Shown here piece after piece: positions 8,435 through 15,745 of a DNA stretch of 35,811 bases. The stretch is from DASTBU01 sp035711845. GTDB lineage: Bacteria; Acidobacteriota; Vicinamibacteria; Vicinamibacterales; 2-12-FULL-66-21. The stretch is from contig DASTBU010000040.1 in the NCBI GenBank assembly GCA_035711845.1, positions 1-35,811 of the forward strand, in the 5' to 3' direction. A program made the translations under genes and the position numbers. How positions within the stretch are numbered: position 1 is the first letter of the stretch; every line of letters begins with the position of its first letter. Under the pieces are notes generated by a model. The model searched no databases, was not told where the DNA came from, and saw nothing but the letters and a program-made list of their open reading frames with translations.

Positions 8435-11263
8435 ATGTCTGGGTGGCAGGAGTTCACCGGCCTCAACCGCGGGTACGTGCTGGAACTGTACGAGCGGTAT
8501 CGACGCGATCCTTCCTCGGTCGATCCGGCCACACGGACGCTCTTCGACTCCTGGAGCCCGCCTGCCGACGAGGTGATGACGATCGGACAGGTCGAGTGCC
8601 CACTGCACAAGATCGTCGGCGCCGTCTACCTGGCGCATGCAATCCGCCGTTACGGTCACCTCGCGGCGCAACTGGATCCGCTCGGCACGCGCCCGGCCGG
8701 CGATCCGTCGCTCCTGCCGGAAACGCATGGCTTGACCGACGAAGATCTGCGGTCGATGCCGGCCACGCTCGTCGCCGAACCGGCTGTCGAGGGCGCCGCA
8801 ACCGCGCTCGATGCAATCGACGCGCTGCGCCGCGTCTACTGCTCGACCACAGGCTACGATTTCGCGCACATCTTCGTCCCGGAGGAGCGGTCCTGGCTGA
8901 GGCAGGCGGTGGAATTCGGCCGCTTCCGCGCGCCCGCCGATCCGATCGATCCGGTCGCTCTCCTCGAGCGACTGACCCAGGTCGAGGCGTTCGAGCGCTT
9001 CCTGCACCGTACGTTTCCAGGGAAAACGCGCTTCTCGATCGAGGGGCTCGACATGCTCGTGCCTATCCTCGACGAAGCGATCGGTGAGGCGGCCGAATCG
9101 GGCATCCGCAACATGCTCATCGGCATGGCGCATCGCGGCCGCCTGAACGTCATGGCGCACGTGCTCTCGAAGCCCTACGCTCAGATCCTGGCGGAGTTCA
9201 AGGATCCCGTCTCCTCGAGGAGCTTCAACGAGGACATGGCCTGGACGGGAGACGTGAAGTATCACGCGGGCGCCCACCGGGCGATCAAGGGCGGCGCCCG
9301 GCTGGATCTCGTCGTGTCGATGCCCCCGAATCCGAGCCACCTCGAGGCGGTGGATCCGGTCGTCGAGGGCATGGCGCGTGCCGCGGGCACCAGGGTCGAT
9401 CGCGGGGGCGCTCCGCATTTCGATCCCTCGCGCAGTCTGCCCATCCTGATTCACGGTGACGCCGCGTTTCCGGGTCAGGGGGTGGTTGCCGAGACCCTCA
9501 ATCTCAGCCGGCTTCCGGGCTACAGCACCGGCGGGACCATCCACATCATCGTGAACAACCAGCTCGGGTTCACGACCGGGCCCGAGGATGTCTACAGCAC
9601 GTCGTACGCGAGCGGTCTCGCGCGCGGTTTCAAGATCCCGATCGTCCACGTCAATGCCGACAATCCGGAGGCCTGCGTGGAAGTCGCGCGGCTGGCCTTC
9701 GCATACCGGGAGCGCTTCCAACGCGACTTCATCATCGATTTGATCGGCTACCGGCGTCACGGTCACAACGAAGGCGACGAGCCGGGATTCACGCAGCCGC
9801 TGATGTATCAGCAGATCGCTACGCATCCGACCGTACGGGAGATCTGGGCGCACACGCTCGTCGAGCGCGGGGTCATCGAGCCGGGGAAAGCGGACGCGCT
9901 GAACCGCCAGCGCATGGACGAGCTGCAGGCGGTGCTCGAGGGCCTCGAGCCGGAGCACGATTTGGTCGAGCCCGAGCCGGAGCCGCCCCCACCGGGGGCC
10001 GCAGCCCGCGCGACGACCGCCGTGCCGCTCGACACGCTTCGCGAGTTGAACCACGCACTGCTCGCGATCCCCCAGGGGTTCAATCTCAATCGGAAGCTCG
10101 AGCGAACTCGCGAACGGCGACTGAACGCGCTGCACGATCCTGCGGCGCGGGCGGTGGACTGGGCACTGGCCGAAGAGCTCGCGCTCGCATCGATCCTCGC
10201 CGACGGTGTCAGCGTTCGCTTGACGGGGGAAGACGTGGAGCGGGGAACGTTCAGCCACCGGCATGCCGTGTTTCACGACGTGGTATCGGGAACGGTGCAC
10301 GTGCCCCTGCAGGTCCTCCCGCAGGCGAAGGCGGCCTTCGAGATTCACAACAGCCCGCTGACCGAGAATGCCGTCGTCGGCTTCGAATACGGGTACAACA
10401 TCCAGGAGCCGTCGCGCCTCGTCATCTGGGAAGCGCAGTACGGCGACTTCATCAACGGCGCGCAGGTGATGATCGACGAGTTCATCGTGTCGGCCAGGGG
10501 TAAGTGGGGGCAGGAGCCCTCGCTCGTCCTGCTCCTGCCGCACGGCCACGAGGGGCAGGGGCCGGATCATGCCAGCGCCCGGCCGGAGCGGTTTCTCCAG
10601 CTTGCCGCGGACATCAACATCCGCGTCGCGAACTGCACGACGGCAGCGCAGTATTTCCACCTGCTGCGGCGTCAGGCCGCGCTCCTGCTGGTCGATCCGC
10701 TGCCGCTCATCGTGCTCACCCCGAAGAGCCTCCTGCGGCACCCGCTCGTCGCGTCCGCGGGCGCCGAACTGGCCGAAGGGCGCTTTCAGATGGTGCTGCA
10801 GGATGACGAAGCGGCCGGGCGTGCCGGGAATGTGCGCCGCGTGGTGGTGTGCAGCGGCAAGGTGTACGTGGATCTCGTTTCCGCCGGGCAGCGCGCACAG
10901 CGACCCGACGTCGCGTTCGTGCGCCTCGAGCAGCTGTACCCCGTCCCCATGCGTGATCTGCGCGCCGCAATCGAGACCTTTCCTCACGCCGAGGCGGTCG
11001 TGTGGGTGCAGGAGGAACCGGAGAACATGGGCGCGTGGGAGTTCATCCGGCCCCACCTCGTGGAAGTGTCCGGCGGCCGCACCGTCCGCCACGTGACGCG
11101 CCCGAGGAGCGCGAGCCCGGCAGAAGGATCTGCGGCCCGGCACGCGCTCACCCAGCAGGGGATCGTCAACGAGGCGTACGGCCGGGAGCCGGAGCCGCGC
11201 GCGGCTGCCGCCGTGGCGCGCAAGGCGCATCACGACAGCACGCTCACCAGCGTGAAGGACTAG
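8435..11263 (+). CDS. sucA: 2-oxoglutarate dehydrogenase E1 component
   Basis: This 942-aa thiamine-diphosphate-dependent E1 decarboxylates 2-oxoglutarate and transfers the succinyl group to the E2 lipoyl arm in the TCA cycle. The N-terminus (WQEFTGLNRGYVLELYERY) is the short E2-binding segment. Diagnostic motifs are HRGRLNVMAHVLSKPY (from His233), GDVKYHAGAHR, NPSHLEAVDPVVEG, GDAAFPGQG (341-349, TDP site), NNQLGFTT, NADNPEAC and DLIGYRRHGHNEGDEPGFTQ. The transketolase-like pyrimidine domain (about 570-800) has ENAVVGFEYGY. Length is normal for the family. AGAGGA at 8428-8433 lies just before ATG 8435. sucB follows after 9 bases, so the two form an operon; no E3 (lpd) gene is present here. 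Confidence 0.97.
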   Translation: MSGWQEFTGLNRGYVLELYERYRRDPSSVDPATRTLFDSWSPPADEVMTIGQVECPLHKIVGAVYLAHAIRRYGHLAAQLDPLGTRPAGDPSLLPETHGLTDEDLRSMPATLVAEPAVEGAATALDAIDALRRVYCSTTGYDFAHIFVPEERSWLRQAVEFGRFRAPADPIDPVALLERLTQVEAFERFLHRTFPGKTRFSIEGLDMLVPILDEAIGEAAESGIRNMLIGMAHRGRLNVMAHVLSKPYAQILAEFKDPVSSRSFNEDMAWTGDVKYHAGAHRAIKGGARLDLVVSMPPNPSHLEAVDPVVEGMARAAGTRVDRGGAPHFDPSRSLPILIHGDAAFPGQGVVAETLNLSRLPGYSTGGTIHIIVNNQLGFTTGPEDVYSTSYASGLARGFKIPIVHVNADNPEACVEVARLAFAYRERFQRDFIIDLIGYRRHGHNEGDEPGFTQPLMYQQIATHPTVREIWAHTLVERGVIEPGKADALNRQRMDELQAVLEGLEPEHDLVEPEPEPPPPGAAARATTAVPLDTLRELNHALLAIPQGFNLNRKLERTRERRLNALHDPAARAVDWALAEELALASILADGVSVRLTGEDVERGTFSHRHAVFHDVVSGTVHVPLQVLPQAKAAFEIHNSPLTENAVVGFEYGYNIQEPSRLVIWEAQYGDFINGAQVMIDEFIVSARGKWGQEPSLVLLLPHGHEGQGPDHASARPERFLQLAADINIRVANCTTAAQYFHLLRRQAALLLVDPLPLIVLTPKSLLRHPLVASAGAELAEGRFQMVLQDDEAAGRAGNVRRVVVCSGKVYVDLVSAGQRAQRPDVAFVRLEQLYPVPMRDLRAAIETFPHAEAVVWVQEEPENMGAWEFIRPHLVEVSGGRTVRHVTRPRSASPAEGSAARHALTQQGIVNEAYGREPEPRAAAAVARKAHHDSTLTSVKD

Positions 11264-11272
11264 AGTCAACGC

Positions 11273-12526
11273 ATGCCAGCAAACATCGTCGTTCCCGAGG
11301 TGGGCGAGTCGATTGTCGATGCCCGCATTGCCAAGTGGTTGCGCAAGGAAGGTGACGCCGTCGCTGCCGGCGATCCGCTCGTCGAGCTCGAGACCGACAA
11401 GATCGACCTCGAGGTCAGCGCGCCACAGGCCGGCGTGCTCAGCCGTATCGATCGGCGTGACGGAGACGATGTGAAGGTGGGAGAAGTGCTGGGCGTGATC
11501 GAGGATGCGAAGTTGGCGGCCGGAGCGTCAGCGGCGGCTTCGCCCGCCCCGCCCGCGCCCGCTCCGCCGAGGCCCGATGCGGCGGTGGCCAGGCCCGCGC
11601 CGGCCGCGAAGACGACCAGGGCCACGCCGACCGCGCGCAAGGCGGCCGAGCAGTTCGACGTGGATCTCGCGCAAGTGCGCGGCAGCGGCGACGCGGGACG
11701 AGTCATGCGCCGCGACGTCGAACAGGCTGCGGCCGGGGCGCCGCCGGCACAGCCCGCGGAGGGGCCCGACGCTCGAAGGGCAAGACCTGCGCCCCCGGTG
11801 TCGGAAGCCCCCGGTCGCCCCGCCGGAGAGCGCACGGAAGAGCGCGTGCGGATGTCGAAGCGCCGCGCCACCATCGCGAAGCGCCTCGTCGAAGCGCAGA
11901 GCACCGCCGCGATGCTCACGACCTTCAACGAGGTCGACATGTCGGCGATCATGGCGCTCCGCGAGCGGCACAAGCAGGCGTTCAAGGAGCGCCACGGCGT
12001 CAGCCTCGGGATTGCGTCGTTCTTCGTCAGGGCATCGACAGGCGCCCTGCGCGAGTTTCCGCGGCTCAATGCGGAAATCCAGGGTGACGAGATGGTGTTG
12101 AAGCACTACTTCGACATCGGCGTTGCCGTTGGCGCCAGCGAAGGGCTCGTGGTGCCTGTGCTGCGCGATGCGGACCAGATGAGCTTCGCCCGGATCGAGC
12201 ACCAGATCCGCGATTTCGCGCGGCGCGCGGAGGACGGCACCTTGTCGATCGCAGACCTGAAGGGCGGGACCTTCACCATTACCAATGGCGGCGTGTTCGG
12301 CTCGCTGCTCAGCACGCCGATCCTCAACCCGCCGCAGGTCGGGATCCTCGGACTGCACAAGATCCAGCAACGACCGGTGGGCGTCAACGGCCAGGTCGTG
12401 CTCCGGCCGATGATGTATTTGGCGCTCACCTACGATCACCGGATCGTGGACGGGGCGGAGGCCGTCAGATTCCTGGTGCGGGTGAAGGAACTGGTCGAGG
12501 ATCCTGGAGCGCTGCTGCTCGAATAG
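11273..12526 (+). CDS. sucB: dihydrolipoyl succinyltransferase, E2 of 2-oxoglutarate dehydrogenase
   Basis: This 417-aa E2 subunit moves the succinyl group from E1 to coenzyme A. There is one lipoyl domain at residues 1-76 with the lipoylated Lys43 in ELETDKIDLEV. An Ala/Pro-rich linker (about 85-110) and a peripheral subunit-binding domain (about 117-155, TPTARKAAEQFDVDL to GRVMRRDV) follow, then a second Ala/Pro linker and the catalytic domain (about 195-417). The catalytic domain ends in the active-site DHRIVDG (His389). GTFTITNGGVFGSLLSTPI is typical of succinyl-type E2s. It sits 9 bases after sucA, which fixes its identity as SucB rather than pyruvate dehydrogenase E2. Confidence 0.96.
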   Translation: MPANIVVPEVGESIVDARIAKWLRKEGDAVAAGDPLVELETDKIDLEVSAPQAGVLSRIDRRDGDDVKVGEVLGVIEDAKLAAGASAAASPAPPAPAPPRPDAAVARPAPAAKTTRATPTARKAAEQFDVDLAQVRGSGDAGRVMRRDVEQAAAGAPPAQPAEGPDARRARPAPPVSEAPGRPAGERTEERVRMSKRRATIAKRLVEAQSTAAMLTTFNEVDMSAIMALRERHKQAFKERHGVSLGIASFFVRASTGALREFPRLNAEIQGDEMVLKHYFDIGVAVGASEGLVVPVLRDADQMSFARIEHQIRDFARRAEDGTLSIADLKGGTFTITNGGVFGSLLSTPILNPPQVGILGLHKIQQRPVGVNGQVVLRPMMYLALTYDHRIVDGAEAVRFLVRVKELVEDPGALLLE

Positions 12527-12563
12527 CCGGAAGGCGACAGTTCGCGGCCAACGATTGCCTGGC

Positions 12564-13946
12564 CTACCTGGCGGTCGCGCGTTCGCTCGCCATTCGCGCT
12601 TTGTGCTCCAGGATGGGTGCCAGCGCAATCATGATCGCTCTCTCGAAGCGGGCGTGAGTGCCACGCAGGAACTCCACTTCCAACTCCGAGCTATGTGACA
12701 GATATCCCGGCATACCCCATGTGAATCGGCAGACGATCTCTTCGTTCACAATCGCCGCATAGGAGATCAGTCCCACGTCGCCCGTTACCTTCTCGAGACG
12801 TCCGATCGCATTGCCAAGGGGACCGATGATTTCCCAGTCCGGCCAGTTCGACACGAGCGTGCCCAGTGATGCGCCTGATGCGACGTCGCTCACGAGGTAC
12901 GAGCGGGCGTTGAGAAGGCTCTGACGCTCGGCTTCGAGCGTCAGGAGGTCAGGACCGTTGGGCTCCCGGCGGATGATCCCGGTCTTCCATGAGAACGAGA
13001 ACCGTGCGCGCGACATCGGTGGAATGGTCTGGATGTCATACTCGGGATACCACCGCAGAAACATCGATTGCAGGAACGTACGGCGCGGTTTGACGCAGTA
13101 GTTGGAATAGTCGAACGCACTCGACGCAGACGAAACCGGAACTGGCGGCGACAGAGGAACTACCGGCGCCGCGGTGAAAGGGGACGCGGAAGCGTCCGGT
13201 TCGGCGGCTGCACCGGCCTGTGTTTCCGGCCGTCGGGGCGCCAGCACCTCGCTGATCGCGACGGCGGCCAGGGAGCCGCCCAGGATCCATACGAGCCGCC
13301 AGCTCGCCGGGCCGGCGACCGCCTCGTGTGCCGCAAACCATTCTGTCGCCCGCGCGGACATCGCCGGATCGCGCGCGTCCGCGAAGAGCATCAGCAGCTG
13401 TGTCCCTGCCTGCCGGAACTCCCAGAGAAGCAGGTGCACGCCTGCGGCGAGTCCAGCCTGCATTGCCAGGCAGGACATCAGCACCTGAACCACGAGCTCC
13501 GCTCGCCCCATCGTTCCGAGCAGCGACGCGAGAGTGCACGTCACGAGCGCGGCGGTGGCAAGTGACGGCATCGAATACAGGAGCGCCGAAGGGATCATAC
13601 GCAGTCCGAGCAGGTCCGGCCCGGTGCCCAACGCCTCGACCAGCAGCCGGTGGTCCTCCGTCCACCACGATCCCATGAGCAGCAGCTGCAGCACGGCGGC
13701 CGCGGCGAGCCCCACCAGCATCAGGGCCAGCAGTGCCGGGAGGGGCGCCTCCCCGCCCCGCCGGATTGGCCTCGACAGCTCCGGCGTCGGCATCAGGAGG
13801 ATGGCGCCGATGGCAGAGGCCAGCAGCGTGAACGCGAATACGAGGCTGAATGCGAGCAGCGAGGCGATCCAGTCGTGGCGGGCGGTGTCGGCGACGGTCC
13901 ACGTGACCACAACTGCCACGAGCGCCGCGAACCCCGCGGAGAGCAT
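12564..13946 (-). CDS. multi-spanning membrane protein with C-terminal soluble domain, unknown
   Basis: This 460-aa protein is not recognised. The N-terminal half has about five hydrophobic helices (roughly residues 3-20, 30-52, 68-92, 118-145 and 150-175), with another near 220-235. A proline/serine-rich linker (about 245-275) leads to a soluble C-terminal domain of about 180 residues containing SNYCVKPRRTFLQ, SRARFSFSWKTG and WPDWEIIGPLGNAIGRLEK. ATG 13946 has no ribosome-binding site. The frame stays open upstream through a hydrophobic stretch (VVVVSLKILGAIRVA), and AGGAGG lies on this strand at 14016-14011 with no ATG, GTG or TTG at useful distance, so the true start is uncertain. It converges on sucB across 37 bases. 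Confidence 0.75.
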   Translation of the reverse strand: MLSAGFAALVAVVVTWTVADTARHDWIASLLAFSLVFAFTLLASAIGAILLMPTPELSRPIRRGGEAPLPALLALMLVGLAAAAVLQLLLMGSWWTEDHRLLVEALGTGPDLLGLRMIPSALLYSMPSLATAALVTCTLASLLGTMGRAELVVQVLMSCLAMQAGLAAGVHLLLWEFRQAGTQLLMLFADARDPAMSARATEWFAAHEAVAGPASWRLVWILGGSLAAVAISEVLAPRRPETQAGAAAEPDASASPFTAAPVVPLSPPVPVSSASSAFDYSNYCVKPRRTFLQSMFLRWYPEYDIQTIPPMSRARFSFSWKTGIIRREPNGPDLLTLEAERQSLLNARSYLVSDVASGASLGTLVSNWPDWEIIGPLGNAIGRLEKVTGDVGLISYAAIVNEEIVCRFTWGMPGYLSHSSELEVEFLRGTHARFERAIMIALAPILEHKARMASERATAR

Positions 13947-14031
13947 CGCGACCCGGATGGCGCCGAGGATCTTCAGCGATACGACGACGACCGCGTGTCG
14001 CGTGTGGGCGCCTCCTGAGAGGGTGCCCGAG

Positions 14032-14037
14032 GATTGT
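14032..14037 (-). promoter_or_regulatory. -10-like element upstream of the unknown membrane gene
   Basis: On the minus strand TACAAT at 14037-14032 is followed about 16 bases later by a perfect AGGAGG (14016-14011). The arrangement looks like promoter plus ribosome-binding site, but no normal start codon follows within 15 bases. No clear -35 is seen. Confidence 0.35.
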
Positions 14038-14082
14038 ACCCTCGGATGAGGTAGCTCGATGCGGGATTCTGGATCCGGCCGC

Positions 14083-14625
14083 TCAGGACCGCGGCGTCTC
14101 GTGGTCGGTCAGGACGGGTAGATACTGGATCCACGGACCAACGTCGATTCGGTACTGCTTCGCCATCACGCGGACGACCTGTGCAATGTGCCCGAGATCG
14201 TGCACGACCCAGGCGGACAGCAGTTGACGGAGTGTCACCGGGCCGAGTGAAGGATGAGTTCCGGGCAGGTCCAGGTCCCCCTCGGTCAACCGCCACGAAC
14301 GAAGGAGATCGAGGTTAGCGGTGCGCAGCTGCCCGAACTCCTCCAGCAGCGAGCCCAGCGTCCGGCTCACATTGCGCGTGCGATGCCGGAACCGATCGTA
14401 GGGCTCGAAGACAGGGTTGGGTCCGCGGGCCAGGATGATTCGCGCGCGCGACATCCAGTCCGTCTCCTCGCCATCGATCAGGTGCCCCACGACGTCGAAG
14501 GGGCTGAACGTATCGGGGCCTTCGACGCCACGAATCCATGGTTCAGCCAGACCCGCGAGCAGCGATTGCAGCGTTGCGGGTGTGCGGCCGAGCACGTCGA
14601 TTGATTGATCGAGATCGAAGGTCAT
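14083..14625 (-). CDS. DinB superfamily protein
   Basis: This 180-aa DinB-fold protein starts MTFDLDQSIDVLGRTPATLQ. Metal-ligand candidates are the His in DVVGHLIDGEE and the two in VVHDLGHIAQVVR, where the HDxxH pair is the usual third-helix motif. GAGGAAG lies three bases before ATG 14625 on the minus strand, a good if close ribosome-binding site. Related proteins act in small-molecule detoxification or maleylpyruvate-type isomerisation with a thiol cofactor, but the substrate here cannot be told. It lies just downstream of the HXXEE and second DinB genes on the same strand, separated from them by 72 bases, and may be co-transcribed with them. Confidence 0.87.
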   Translation of the reverse strand: MTFDLDQSIDVLGRTPATLQSLLAGLAEPWIRGVEGPDTFSPFDVVGHLIDGEETDWMSRARIILARGPNPVFEPYDRFRHRTRNVSRTLGSLLEEFGQLRTANLDLLRSWRLTEGDLDLPGTHPSLGPVTLRQLLSAWVVHDLGHIAQVVRVMAKQYRIDVGPWIQYLPVLTDHETPRS

Positions 14626-14697
14626 TTCTTCCTCGCTTGCACGGCCCTCAGGTGCCCATCCTCGAAACCACCAAGTGGACGCCGCGAACCTGGCGTG

Positions 14698-15105
14698 TCA
14701 TCTCAGGGCGAGGGCCGAAGGTTCTCGCACCAGCCTGTGTCCCAGGTACACTGAGACGCCGATGAGTATCGGTGCGGTCAAGGCTCCTGGGAAGTACCCT
14801 CCACGAGTCACAGCAAGGGCCGTATGTCCCATGCCGTTGCCGAACTCCAGAATCACCCAGAACCAGGCGACAGCCGTCGCGGATGGACGTGAGGGCCGCA
14901 CCCGCGCGACGTAGCACCAGATGCCGAACAGCACGATTCCGGCATTGGCCAGCGCGAAGCCGACCGACAGGTCGCTGCTGAACAGGCTACTCACGAGGCG
15001 GGCAGGGGCGAAGACGTCGTAGAGGCGGAAGACGTACTCTTCAGCAGAGTGTGCGGCCTGTGCCGCGATCAGCGCCGCGAATGCGGTTCGGCCTCGTGCA
15101 TCCAT
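14698..15105 (-). CDS. HXXEE-domain membrane protein
   Basis: This 135-aa small membrane protein has the HXXEE signature as His19-Ser-Ala-Glu22-Glu23 in the first helix, which names the family. Hydrophobic helices follow at about residues 45-66, 77-97 and 104-122, with the conserved-looking FGNGMGHTALA between them, whose Asn and His could complete an in-membrane metal or catalytic site. The biochemical role of the family is unknown. The gene starts 7 bases after the stop of the DinB-like gene at 15113-15598, so the two form a tight operon. Confidence 0.85.
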   Translation of the reverse strand: MDARGRTAFAALIAAQAAHSAEEYVFRLYDVFAPARLVSSLFSSDLSVGFALANAGIVLFGIWCYVARVRPSRPSATAVAWFWVILEFGNGMGHTALAVTRGGYFPGALTAPILIGVSVYLGHRLVREPSALALR

Positions 15106-15112
15106 GTGCCCC

Positions 15113-15598
15113 TCACAGGGTCACGGCCTTCTTCAGCAGCGCAATCTGTCCGGAGTGATAGACATCGTGCTGCACGATGCCGTGCAACAGGATGTAGTAG
15201 GAGACGCCGGTTCCGAGCGGCGGATTGCGGGGATCGTTCGTCGCTTCGTAGAGCCGGGGTTCGGGGACCTGCCGAACGGCGGCGAGGAGCGCCTCGTGAG
15301 CTTTCTGCAGACGCGCGCGCGCGTCGTCCCAGCGTTCCGCCGTTGGAGCGCCGACTGCCGGCCAGTCGCCCTCCTCGGGATCGCCCGCAGGCGCGCCCGA
15401 CAACCGCCTTCGCACCTCACCCTTCCATCCGACGATGTGCAGGACCAGTTCCCAGATCGAATGTGCACCCGGCAGGGGTGTCGCCGCCGCCTGGTCAGCA
15501 GTTACGCCCTCGAGGATGCCGAGCAGCGGCGACCCATGCCACGGATCCCCTCCATGCTCGCGCTGCAGCTCGTCGATGATTCTGTCGATCTCGCTCAT
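15113..15598 (-). CDS. DinB-like protein, operon with HXXEE gene
   Basis: This 161-aa DinB-fold protein starts MSEIDRIIDELQREHGG. Putative ligands are the His in WELVLHIVGWKGEV and those in HGIVQHDVYHSGQIALLKKA, the classic C-terminal HDxxHxGQ. This last motif is close to the one in the 7716-8222 protein, so the two are likely paralogues. A weak GAGAG precedes ATG 15598. The upstream side is a heptanucleotide repeat array (15614-15735), leaving little room for a normal promoter other than inside or before the array. Confidence 0.87.
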   Translation of the reverse strand: MSEIDRIIDELQREHGGDPWHGSPLLGILEGVTADQAAATPLPGAHSIWELVLHIVGWKGEVRRRLSGAPAGDPEEGDWPAVGAPTAERWDDARARLQKAHEALLAAVRQVPEPRLYEATNDPRNPPLGTGVSYYILLHGIVQHDVYHSGQIALLKKAVTL

Positions 15599-15613
15599 GA
15601 TCTCTCAGCCCGC

Positions 15614-15735
15614 GCCGCACGTCGCACGTCGCACGTCGCATGTCGCATGTCGCACGTCGCACGTCGCACGAGCACGTCGCACGCAGCACGTGACAAGTAG
15701 CACGTCGCACACAGCACGTCGCACGTCGCACGTGA
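15614..15735. repeat. heptanucleotide tandem array, unit GTCGCAC
   Basis: About 120 bases of imperfect seven-base repeats (plus-strand unit CGCACGT / GTCGCAC) fill almost the whole gap between the DinB gene and the topoisomerase B gene. Clean copies at 15614-15668 include CGCATGT variants. The middle (15670-15715) holds units shortened or changed (AGCACGT, GTGACAAGTA), and clean copies return near 15716-15730. A seven-base period is not a multiple of three, so this is unlikely to be coding. It shares period and intergenic position, but not unit sequence, with the arrays at 17731, 18653 and 35674. Confidence 0.9.
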
Positions 15736-15745
15736 CGCATGCCCC

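Noticed and set aside
8399..11269. 956-codon open frame antisense to sucA
   Set aside because: Same shadow effect. The sense strand has full 2-oxoglutarate dehydrogenase motifs, and the antisense product is compositionally odd.
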